64,000 nt of DNA, from positions 17,845,969-17,909,968 of the forward strand of contig NC_064035.1 of assembly GCF_932526225.1 (NCBI RefSeq). Reading direction: 5' to 3'. How positions within the stretch are numbered: the stretch's first letter is position 1; each line of letters opens with the position of its first letter. Below the pieces are notes generated by a model, which did no database searches, was not told the origin of the DNA, and was given only the letters and a program-made list of their open reading frames with translations. Of the stretch, positions 34,801 to 45,600 are shown piece after piece. The stretch is from Nematostella vectensis (taxonomy: Eukaryota > Cnidaria > Anthozoa > Actiniaria > Edwardsiidae). The position numbers were made by a program, and so were the translations under genes.

Positions 34801-37800
34801 CTTCATGTTGTCTTGTTGTCTTATGTTTAACAGGAAGCCTAGTCCATCTGTTGGTAGTGCAGATAAAGAGAAATCGGAGAAATCGTCATCACCGGGAGAT
34901 ACCACAGTGAAAAAACCTGAAGAATCTCAAGCTAGTCCTGATAAACAATCAGAGAAGCCTCCACAATCACCGGGAGATACAACAGTGAACAAACCTGAAG
35001 AATCTCAAGCTAGGCCTGATAAAACATCAGAGGAGTCAGATGATCAGCTGCAGTCAGACGACCCCAAATCTGATGAAACAAAGGACGACCCTAGCAATGA
35101 ATCCAGTAAGGATGAATCTAAAGACAATATACATGAGAAGAAAACGCTGGAGCAGGAATGGAGAGATGCTCTTGCCAAGGCGCGACAGAATCTACGCACT
35201 GTAGTCCGCAAGCAGTTACAAGACATGGGCGTGGACCCTGATGGTAAGGGCTGCGATAGCGCTTTGTTTGAGTGCGGTCATCTTGTGATCGTAAACGGGA
35301 CAAGTCCACTCGTCTGTTCGGGTACCCAAGATGTCCACTTAGGCGAGATTAAATGTATTGTATGGTGATGTTGCTTAGAATGCCAGTCCGTTACTTCAAT
35401 TTGTATTGAAAACAACAACAACACTTTCCAGACATTGTTTTTTAGAAATATAATACAGCCGCTTTTATTATACATAGGATAAAATTAGCAGTGATAAGCT
35501 CTGAAATGAATATCTAATTTGCGTAGGGTTTCACTGAAACCAATGATTGGTTATTGTGGAGTAGCTTACCCCAGTATGTTCGTAACGGTCGTTGTTGCCG
35601 ATTGTCGGAAGTAAATTTTTTGTTGTTGTTTTTCAGACTTGGAGAAGAAGTTTAAAACCATGATGAGTAAGCACGGCCTTGGAGCGCAGAAAAACCCTAA
35701 CGAGGAGTCAAACGGACCTTCAACAGTGAACCAAGAAACTTCCGAAGCCGATCTTGTCAAGGAAAGTAATCAGAACATCCCTGAGACCCAAGAGGCTAGG
35801 GGTGCTGAAGGGAACGAGAAAGATGACCCCATTATCTCTAAAGCTAGCCTTACAAAGGAGGCCGAGAAAGCAGAAGCCAAACCCGAACCCAAATCCAAAT
35901 TGCACGTCGATCACCCAGATGGCCCAGCTATAGCTAGCACGAATTCTCCAGCTGATAAAAGCGACTCAAATCCAGATATGGTCGGTCTGAAGGCGGCGTT
36001 GAACAACAAGCTAGAAAAGCTTGCGAGAGAGGTAGATGACATGGAGAAGGACGGTAGGCTGAAGAAAGATAGTCGCGAGCGTAAGATGCTGCTGAACATC
36101 AAGAAGCTGATCACTGGCATGGACCGGCAGAACATGCTTCTCATGAAAAAGGAGGAGACTTTAAGGCGCGCCCTCGAGAAGCATCTGGATGAGCTAAGCG
36201 ATCGGTTCAACATGGAGGCCACGATGATGAAGAGGTTTATGGACGATATCGACGATGGCTTGGAAGGCGACGACGACTACCTAAAGGACGTGGTCGAGCG
36301 GCTAAAGAGGGCTATGCACAGCTTTGACGAAGCATCAAGGTAAACAAACACACGTAATACGCAAACAGTATCCAGGTTACAGTAATGTTAGGAGGGCTAT
36401 GCACAGCTTTGACGAAGCATCAAGGTAAACACACGTTATTACGCAAACAGTATCCAGGTTACAGTAATGTTACTGAGAATGTATAATTTTACAGAGGGAC
36501 AATAAACCGGTTTGAAAAAAGGTTTAAGGTTTAAACTCACTCTTATGTAAACAGTATCTATGTTAAGGGGGCATTGTAAATTACTTAGGGAATCAGTTTA
36601 CTCCGAAGGACACGCATTGACACGCATATAACATACACACGTGCAGAAAAAAAAGTATTATATTTCCTTTTCAATTGTCGCGAATGTGTTTTTTATATGG
36701 ACAAAAACGCACGGACCAATGGTATTGTGAGAATATGACGTGCGTAGCATTTCATTGCCGTATTTTTGCATGTACATAGGCTGAATAATTGCGCATAATA
36801 CCTGATCAGCTCGTGTATAATCTTGGTCTTGCGGGCTCTTTTTTTCGCCTTTCTCTGCTGACTCTCATAAATGCAAATCCTTGTTTACCATACAAAGAAC
36901 TTAACTAGCAACCAGGATTTACAAGGGCAGCGAACAATAACTTGGTTCATCCCAAGTAGGTTTAGTATTGTCATTTTAAAAGGTTCTTCCAAAACCTTTA
37001 GGCAAGGAGACGTTTTAACTCATTAAGGAAAATATATTTCAAAACCAAAAGAAGAAAAAAACAACTTCAGATGATTCTATACAATGTTAATTTGTTTCAA
37101 GTAATATTAGAGCAAAATTGACAGCCGAAATTGCTTTTTGGTGAACTCTGAGATTTCAAAATCCTTGTCCCATTTGGGAATAGCGCGTCGTTAATTAAAC
37201 TTTTTGATTGTTTGGTTAAATTGACTAAGCTATTCCCCAACGAGACAAGATATTTGGGTAGGCTGCTCGACAACAGTCAATCTTCTGTCTACTAGGAGTC
37301 TGTCGACAGACATGGCAGCCGTGAAGAATCTGAACCAGGAGATACACAGCAAACTGGATAACATCATCAGGAAGACCGAGCCTACAGGGGATCAGGGCAG
37401 GAAGTTCTTCCGTCTGGCCGCCAAGGCCAACCTCCTTCTCCGCCGTCTACTCCAGCGAAGCGCCCAACTCGACAAGGAAATGCGCATCATCCGTGAGATC
37501 AGCAAAGAAGCGGACACCAGGCGACAGGAGTACCTCGACAACGAAGTGGCTGATGACTTCACACCTGGCAAAGAGCTAGAGGGCGAGGCTAAGGTCAAGA
37601 TGAATAATATAGTGGAGCGACTGAAGAACATGATCAAGGATATAGACACGGGGAGGCAAGGCAAGATGGGAGACCCGCTCGACCCTCTCGGCATGGAGAA
37701 CATCAAGGTACAGTAGTGTAACGATTAGTGCCCTTGTCAGCCGTTCCCTCTCAATACTGGAAGATATATTATCGGATAAAGTACATCGAAATAGCAATAG

Positions 37801-40800
37801 CTTTGTAAAAAATGACAGTACTCCATTTACCTAATTAAACCGAATATATACACCTATTTCAAATATAGTTGCACTTGTAAATAAGTAAATAAGCTAATAA
37901 GCGCAAATAAAATACAAATTCAGGTTTCAAAAACTGTAGAATTCTTGTGTATGTTCTCATGATCATTACATAGCGTTCAGATACAAGATTCAGCCGTTTA
38001 CTCGCTAACCATGAACCACCGCGGGTTACGACACATGGATTCTCGGCTGCAACCTTTTTGAAATAGGTGTATGTGTTTACGGGCAGAAAGTCATGCGCAC
38101 TGGGCTCTGAATAAATATTTAAAGTCGCCGGCTAAACGCTAACATAATATGTATGTCTAACAATCGATTCAAGAGACTTGTGAGGCCGATAGGAATAGTT
38201 GCTATAGTCAAATCACACTAGTGTATAGGTCAACCAATCAGAATGTAGTATAGATGATAGTGTGGTTTGACTGATATCGGACAGATGCACATCAAAATGA
38301 GACATATGGAATTGCTCATAGACACGAAAGTGAAGGAAGGCAGAGCCTTTATTTTCCATAAGCTGTCTTTCAGCATTGCGCCATACTAAGTTTGTTGCTG
38401 ACTCAGATGACGAGGTTCAGGAAGACATTTGACTGTTAGACCGGTCGTTTATTTACTATAAGCTAAGTATTTGTGAAAATATCTTAAATATATATTGAAA
38501 GCTTTCATTGTCTAGTGCAAACACTTTTGATTGCTTTTAAGTTACGTCGTTTCAAATCTGTTTATCTTCAGGTTCGTGTCACTAAAATCAAAGGTGAGAA
38601 CGGTCAACCTGTGTGGTCTGAAAACGACGAGGACGCGGACGAGACTGCCATTGAATCGAGGCTTAGAATGGCGACGAAGCGGATGGAGAGGATCGTCAAG
38701 GAACAGCTGAGAGACGCTGGCGTCGCCCCCGCAGGTACCATAGCAACCGACAGCGTGTCTGCTAGATTTCAGATAATTTTGTTTGAAGGATTGAGGGGAA
38801 AGTAACCATTGATAACGTACCCGATTACGAGAGACTACGATTTTGCCTCCATCCTATAACACTTTACAACAAACACAGTTCAGGAGAACTCCTGTTTATT
38901 TTGGAAATGAAGCCAGCGCCCAGCAAGCAGTAATCACTGCTGAACGAACATTACAATGAAAAACAATCTGACAAGCAGTAAACACTGCTGAATGTCCAAT
39001 ACAATTACAATCTGAAAAGGTGAAATATTATAATCACCTAATTTATATTTACAAGAAGATCATACTGAGCCGGACACGTAAACGAGACTTAAAAACCGTG
39101 TGGGAAAAACTCTGGGCCGTGTTCCCCGAAACAATGCTCAGCATTGTGTGCTCTCGGGGCTTAAGAGCCGAAGAAAGTTAAAACAAACAAAAAAATACAC
39201 ACAAAAAAATTAGCAAAAGTCAATATGGCTTAAACAGAGGAGCTGGCTAGAGTGACACTAGCACGCTATGTCTCCCCTTATATACTCATACCCATACTGC
39301 ACTCTCTTCACATTCCCACGTGTTATTCACATGCCGTCAAAATAAGCATTTTTGCCTCTATCATTACATTCCATCGGCAGAAATGTATTAGAGCTAGTGC
39401 CACTGGGCTTATCATTGCTTGGTTGGGATAGTGCGACTGGGGCTTATCATTGCTTGGTTGGGATAGTGCGACTGGGGCTTATGATTGCTTGGTTGGGATA
39501 GTGCGACTGGGGCTTATCATTGCTTGGTTGAGATAGTGCGACTGGGGCTTATCATTGCTTGGTTGGGATAGTGTGACTGGGGCTTATGATTGCTTGGTTG
39601 GGATAGTGCGACTGGGGCTTATCATTGCTTGGTTGGGATAGTGCGACTGGGGCTTATGATTGCTTGGTTGGGATAGTGCGACTGGGGCTTATCATTGCTT
39701 GGTTGGGATAGTGCGACTGGGGCTTATGATTGCTTGGTTGGGATATTGCACAGGACAGTCACGCGTTTCTACACGTTACTATGGTAAAAAAAAATAATCG
39801 TCACCTTGGTATTGGGAATAGCATATTGCGTTTTAAATGGTCTTTTGCATGCAAAATTCACTGTTTTAGGATTAGGATATCGTGTAGGAAAGTCACACGT
39901 TTCAGGGTCCTTTCCTGGGAAAATCCGCGTCATCTTGGCTTGATATAGGTTTGTGATAGTTGAGATATAGCGGGGGAAAGTCACACGTTTCATATCATGG
40001 TCTCTTGCAGGGAAAATCCGCGTCAAGATCATCACGTCCAAGGAAGCGCTGGAGAACATGGGCGGTGACAAGGGCATGCAGATATTGAGCGACGTGGAGA
40101 CTTCGGAGTTTAAAAAGATGGTGCTTAACCTACTGGTAAGTCCCATTAAAGAGCCTTTTAACCGCCACTTTGTCGTCTTAGCCGAACACCAAGGGTAGGG
40201 AAGCTTCTCCATCGCTGATTTTGGGAAGCTACCGAACATGTTGACTCTGTCGGTGATGGTTCAGTTCTTTCTTCTTTTCTCAAAGTTAGCTAGTGAAATC
40301 TTAACAATTTTGGAATTTCTAAATTGTTGAGATTGGCGGGCTAGCTTAAGGGTGTACTGACATCTGTTGCTAAGGAAAATTGAATATAGCATAAAAGCCT
40401 TGAAGAAAGTCATAAGGATCTGATATTTGCCAAGTTGACCAACAAAAGTGTGCTGACTATTATGATGACGTTACCCCGTGACGTCATAATGTGACATCAT
40501 AGATACAGATAAAAGCAAACATTTCAAGTAAAATTGCTCGAAAACAAAAATTGAATAAGTTTTATAAATCTTGAGGGAGCTTGACTATATGAAGGAGATT
40601 TTAATAAAAAGTAATACAGAAAAAATATTGCGTTTTGAAATGATTTGGCGACAAAAAAAAAGCTTTTTTTTAGAAAACGCAGAACTGGGAGTGAAACAAA
40701 GCCCGCACGTACACATTTGGCCTGCTCAGACACACTGATATCTCACATGATGAAATTGAAATGAAGTTTAAGTCTTTCATTGCCATAACGCCCTGAGACG

Positions 40801-42174
40801 CCTCAGGGCGTTGAACACAGATCAAGTCACAAATAGATACCTTTATTGCGCTCTTTCAGGTCCCATTTTACAGCAATCAGTCACAATAATCAATGATAAA
40901 ACCTCCATTAGAAGCGTGTCACCATGTTTAGCCTATTTTGCATGCCTGCACTGCATCATGGGAGTCTTGGAAACACCTTGACAGACAGGCGGCCAATCTC
41001 CTCCCCCAGAATCATAACAGTTTTTTTTAAGTCTCTTTGCCCCGAAGCCAAACAAAACATTTCCAGGTCCAAGGAACCCAGAATAAGCCTGAAAACAATT
41101 TTTGAATAAGGTTGGGTAGCAAAGATGGTCCACATTGGAGAGTATGAGGCCGTTCACCAGAAAATTCCTTTCTTACTTGGTGAAGCCCAGACAAGGAATT
41201 ATCCCATTGAATCAACCTCAGCGTGCAAACATCCATAAGCACAGCATTAATTATGCCCCAAAAGACTTCATGATGTCCTAAGGCACTCTCCAGATGTGAA
41301 AAAGCTGTAATTTTTAAGCAAATTACAAGCAAAACTGTTGTAAGCAACAGGCTGTAGCAGTGCCGTCGCTAGAAAGAAAAGGCACCGCAGTGCATTGTTG
41401 GAAACTTCAGGGCATACCGTCTTGGGTCAGCGGTTGCTTAGCTGCACTGGTAGTGCTGGACTTTAAATAGGGGGGGGAGGTTTCTGTTTTCAGTCTGTTT
41501 TTCTTACAATGTTGCTCAAAAGTACCCAGTAGTGAAAGGGTTAAAAACAAATTCCAATTGTGTTTCTTGGTATTTACACTTCAAAGGAACGATATCCGCC
41601 ATGTCATGATGGAAATTGAAAAAGTATTTTAAAAATTCTGATACAGCGCGTGCTACTTTGAAATAAGATTTTCAGTGCGTCTGCAGCCCGCGCAGGTAGT
41701 GAAAATTGAAAACTTTGGCTTCAAAAAGGTTGGCTTAACTAAATCTTCGCTGAATCTTCTTTTTTACAAAATATGGGAAATAACATAACCCGAAAAGGCT
41801 GAGATTAACTTCAAAGTCAATCTTAGGTTACTTGAAACGCATATTTTTTGTTTCTTTTACTTCAGAAAAGCTTGTGAATGACGAATTCCGTGTTATGTAT
41901 GTGCGCGCGCTCAACGCCACCAGCGTAGTAACGTCGTTACTGAGCAACACTAATGTCAGTTCACCCTTAAGGGGCCTTGACCTTATCTTTCCTTGTCAAT
42001 CTTTTATGTAAGGGCGGGAATCAAGACGCGGTGGAGGAGAGAAAAAATCACATGGCACTGGAGAATAACTACAATCTTGTATGGGACGAGAATCATCTGA
42101 GCAAAGCGCCATCTGAAGACGACGACGAGAAGGAATCGGAGGCAGAACTCACATTTGACGACACGCCGTTCTAG
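28805..42174 (+). CDS. OS9: OS-9, ER lectin of ERAD
   Basis: Fourteen exons with consistent phases: 28805-28957, 30405-30575, 30795-30858, 31511-31587, 31675-31779, 32679-32877, 33673-33842, 34464-34615, 34834-35243, 35637-36339, 37296-37707, 38572-38734, 40011-40135, 42013-42174 (1021 aa; human is 667). Signal peptide (about residues 8-25) then LNLEELEDIKYGMEI, as in vertebrate OS-9. The MRH domain (about 106-240) shows the double-Trp NNGWWTYE, ISQYH (Gln), GTVCDL (Asp), PRNTQV (Arg), VDEP (Glu) and CSYV (Tyr): the mannose-binding set. It recognises trimmed mannose on misfolded glycoproteins and delivers them to HRD1-SEL1L. The extra length comes from acidic Lys/Ser/Pro-rich exons 9 and 10. 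The C-terminus keeps RKNHMALENNYNLVW, matching the conserved OS-9 tail. Several junctions are locally duplicated. Confidence 0.95.
28938..28990 (+). repeat. 17-bp duplication of the OS9 exon 1 donor
   Basis: ttactgagagaggtaag occurs twice, with a third partial copy. The first gtaagt keeps the frame into exon 2 (phase 0). The second copy would read into TGA (gta agt tac tga), so it is probably a decoy. Confidence 0.9.
30618..30725. repeat. AT-rich simple repeat in OS9 intron 2
   Basis: About 100 bp made almost entirely of ataatt/ttataat motifs. No gene content. Confidence 0.8.
33809..34215 (+). repeat. Decayed tandem copies of the OS9 exon 7 end and donor
   Basis: The real exon end is tgggagtcgcctggagtgga … gatgatgatgag|gtaaaaggccatactata, then ggacaggggcaggg. 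Related blocks recur near 33900 (tgggagttgcctgtgatgga), 33985 (tctcctggggtgtaagatgag) and 34140 (tgggagtcactttaggtaga, then ggccatactgtaaatagaca). These look like diverged duplicates spanning the 5' splice site. Confidence 0.7.
34255..34450 (+). repeat. Short (about 16-18 bp) imperfect minisatellite in OS9 intron 7
   Basis: About 11 units of the type gttatctcgtcatgct, ending just before the acceptor gactgtttcag at 34463. The frame 34256-34501 arises from the repeat. Confidence 0.85.
34607..34745 (+). repeat. Four-copy repeat starting at the OS9 exon 8 donor
   Basis: The real junction, actaaacc|gtaagtaccat, is followed by ctttaaaccgtaattaccat, aatagattgtaagtacctc and actagattgtaagtacctt, each with caagatcacc-like filler (about 35-40 bp). 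Each unit copies the exon end and donor. Confidence 0.85.
36308..36475 (+). repeat. 82-bp direct duplication of the OS9 exon 10 end and donor
   Basis: agggctatgcacagctttga … agcatcaag|gtaaac … gtatccaggttacagtaatg occurs twice in tandem. It includes about 33 exon bases and the donor. Copies are nearly identical, so the event is recent. Confidence 0.92.
37850..38071. mobile_element. MITE family member, copy 1 (222 bp)
   Basis: Ends are TACACCTATTTCAAATA and TTTGAAATAGGTGTA, inverted. Interior homologous over its length to 58164-58386 (shared acaaattcaggtttcaaaa / gtagaattcttgt / ttctcg-gcaacct stretches). Bounded by TA, consistent with a TA target duplication. In OS9 intron 11. Confidence 0.9.
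39405..39748 (+). repeat. 35-bp minisatellite in OS9 intron 12
   Basis: About 9-10 units of gggcttatcattgcttggtt then gggatagtgcgactg. Two variants (atcattg / atgattg) partly alternate. Confidence 0.95.
39885..40030 (+). repeat. Duplicated OS9 exon 13 acceptor
   Basis: gaaagtcacacgtttcaggg … tcctgggaaaatccgcgtca at about 39889-39932 is a copy of gaaagtcacacgtttcatat … cttgcag|ggaaaatccgcgtca at 39976-40026. The upstream copy lacks a clean CAG acceptor, so it is probably unused. Confidence 0.88.
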
Positions 42175-42641
42175 ATAGCCTAGCCTTCTCCGCCACACTA
42201 CAGACAGTAGCTTAACGGATGTGAGTTCTTGGGCGGCCTGCACAAGCTATATTATTTCTCCAAGTGCTCATAGATAACACATCACCAGTGCACTAACTTA
42301 GATGGGCTATCAGAAGTTCCACGGTCTATATCCATTGATAGCAGAACACAGGAAGGGAAAGGATGCCGATTTGTGACTAGAAAAAGTGATACTGGAGCCA
42401 TATCATTGGCTGTGCCTCCCCTTACCCCAACTAGAATGTGCTCCGGTTTAGTTAGATTTGAGTTAAATTTGATTGGAAGACTACTTGGGCGCTTAGAAAG
42501 CGTTACCACAAATATTTATAAGGTATAATAATGATTTGTTCCTTAAATAGCTGTTTAAATATAAATATTTATGAAAATAGTAAGGGTTTGATGAAATGTC
42601 AAGAATGGCCATATTGTGGTCTATTCACCGTAGTATGATCT
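42175..42641. other. Convergent 3' region between OS9 and the NWD-like gene
   Basis: AT-rich, 467 bp. The AATAAA at 42641-42646 (minus strand) overlaps the NWD-like stop codon and may act as its poly(A) signal. Nothing else seen. Confidence 0.5.
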
Positions 42642-45600
42642 TTATTTATATATGACATCTTTCTCCTCGACAACGCATGCTCGTTCATCCACACCTAAGT
42701 TTTGTTTTTCAGGTTCCTCAAACACGATATCCAGCTCTGAAATGATAGATTTATGGCAAATTAATAGATTTATGGCAAGTTAATTTTATGGTACAGCCTT
42801 AGCAATTAAGAACGTTTAAAGAACAGAAATTTCAGATGAGTTCATTAACGGCACTTACTAGGATTCCCCCAAGAGGTGATATCCCCCGTATCACTCATAA
42901 CTGCGTTCATATGACGTGCTTGAAGACGAAGGGCTACTAATGACAAGGGCTGTTCACATCCTAGAGCAATAAGGTCCCCTTCGCCTACTGGCAGGATCGC
43001 CGTGATCTGAAAGATGAGGACAAAAGAGAAATGATGCAGGGTCGAAGTGTGGGGCAAGATGAGGACAAAAGAGAAATGATGCAGGGTCGAAGGGTGGGGC
43101 AAGATGAGGACAAAAGAGAAATGATGCAGGGTCGAAGGGTGGGGCAAAATGAGGACAAAAGAGAAATGATGCAGGGTCGAAGGGTGGGGCAAGATGAGGA
43201 CAAAAGAGAAATGATGCAGGGTCGAAGGGTGGGGATAAGGTGAGGACAGAAGAGAAATTATATAGGGTGTGGTTAGTATGGGGTAAAAAAAGAGAAATGG
43301 GCAGGGTTGGGACCCAGGAATTACTCGACACCTAGACTTGACGGTCTATCGAGGACAGCTCTAGCTTGAAAGCGCCCTTTTTGTCCTGTCTTTCTAGCCG
43401 TCGCCGGCTTCCTTGCTAAACCCCATAATAGAGTATTTAACCAGGCCACGTCTCGTACATAGCTAAATGATAGGATCTGACCAGCTACATAAGTCTTTCA
43501 AAATCACTATCGTTAAATACTGATTAGTAACAGTACCCTTTCCGCGGTAAAAGTGCAGACTTGACGACCATCGACAACATCCCACAGCACAATGGTTTTA
43601 TCGTCATGGGACAGGGCGTAGCGTCCACCGGAGCTCAACACGTCCACGCGGCAGCCATAGTGTGTGCTGGGCAAGACGTACTGTGCTGTGCCTAAAGTAA
43701 CAACGTCGGGATTATTTTATTGGGGGAGACGATATATAGAAACATTAAGAACACATTGGGGAAAGGGGGGGGGATGACCCACCACATGCTACGGCCCTGT
43801 TTGAGGGGGTGGATGATACAGCCAACACTTTTTCATCGTTACTCGAACTGTGCAAGATTCAACGACTGTGTATGATTTAGTTGAAAAAAAAAAGAAATCA
43901 GAAAACTAAAAATATGGTGAACAAGCTATAAATCAGCACAACGTCGAAAAGATATGCTGGACGCCTCTGTGAAACAGAGTGCGCTGACTTTTTGAGCGTT
44001 AGCCCTTCGTTGGAGCAAAAGAAAATATATATAGATGCCCGTCATTGCTCGTGCGTATCCTCGTCTGTGCGTGGAAGAAGGCGCGCTCTTGTTTTTAATA
44101 CGGTTAAAAAAATACCTTTATTACTAAAATCATGAATCATCAGTCATTAATTTTGAAGCAATTTCGACTATTGGGTAAACCAGTATTGTTTATGATGGTA
44201 AGTATTCAAATGTTGGTAAAATACCGTTGCTATGGTCCCAGATGACGATGCGCATATCCTTATGAGATGTGATACACCTTGTCTTGCTGATGACGGCCAG
44301 CGAGTGCGAGTCAGTATCCCCTTCATAACGAAGGTCGTGGAGCAATTTCTCTAGAAATACGATCCGATAAAATTACTATAAACCAACAGGCACATGACAG
44401 CAATTCCCATGATATATAATTAATGGAACTTAATACGAACTCTCGCGCTGATTGGACACACTACAGCAACAACCAATTACACTTAAAAAGAGGAGAAGGG
44501 GGAGAGTATTTTTTTTGCGAGCAACAGGAGGCACGCCGTGTTTTAGTCAAACACCTCCATATCAAAATTCGCTGTTTTTTTTTTCTATTTTTATGCTTTA
44601 TTTAAACTATCCAGTAAACGTTTCGTAAATGTGTACTTAATCAAGTTTATGTGGAATGTTCGCAAAGTGGCGCGATGTTGTAACAATACTATAGCTGAAA
44701 CCTCCCCCACATACTACTTACTAGTATGCACATGCCAGACGCTTGGGTGGCGGATGTAGTCGTTCTTGTCATCGCGGCGAATGCTAAGAATAAACTCATT
44801 TCCGTCTGGAGTGAAGCTGGCGAGCGTCAGTACGAAGCGGGCGTAACCTGTGCGGTCTACTTTGAATAGCATCTGGCGTCTAACCACGTCCCAGATGAAG
44901 ATCACATCTAGTGGCTCGTCGTTACTCGCCATGAAATGCCCTGAAGCGTCCACGATAAAGGCCTGGATCTTGTACCCCGACCGAGGGTTCTTCATCTGAC
45001 CTGAGAGCTCGCCTGTACCGAGGGAGTAAGTGCACACGCTTTTCTGGTCGAGTGAGTAGGTCAGGAGTTCATGGCAATTCTTATATTTCACTAAACACAG
45101 ATCGGGTGTGCCGGCGTAAGTAAAATCCGGTAACTTACAGTCCCGCAACACATGAAGCACACGAAAGGTTTTCAAAGCTACAACAACCACCCTATCAACC
45201 ACCCTCAGCACCACACTCTCAGAGTCGACTACCTTCAAGTAACTAGCCGCCACATTCGTCACTCTACGTACAGGAAGTGACGTTGCTAAATTCCAAACTG
45301 TGACCACATGATCGTCCATACCGAGTCGCCCTACTGTTATCACGTGATACGGGTCGTCAGGTATGGGGTTCACGGAGACTACCGTCTCGGGTCTACCAAC
45401 TCGGTGGTTAACGTCCTCGCGTGACAAATCCCATATACGAATCACGCAATCCCCTCCCGACGTCACGACGACGTCATTGGATGCGACAAGCACCCTCGAT
45501 ACGTAGTTGGCATGACGAAGGACTTCGCGTCTCTCATCCCGCTCGAGGTCCAGAATCACGACTTTCTCTCTCTTTGGGAATACAAGCAGGTCGTCATTCG

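Noticed and set aside
40474-40481. CRE-like TGACGTCA inside an OS9 intron
   Set aside because: A single 8-mer is expected by chance, and there is no promoter context.
42954-43331. ORFs with HPSTLHHFSFVLI/FDPASFLFCPH repeats
   Set aside because: 45-bp minisatellite artefacts.
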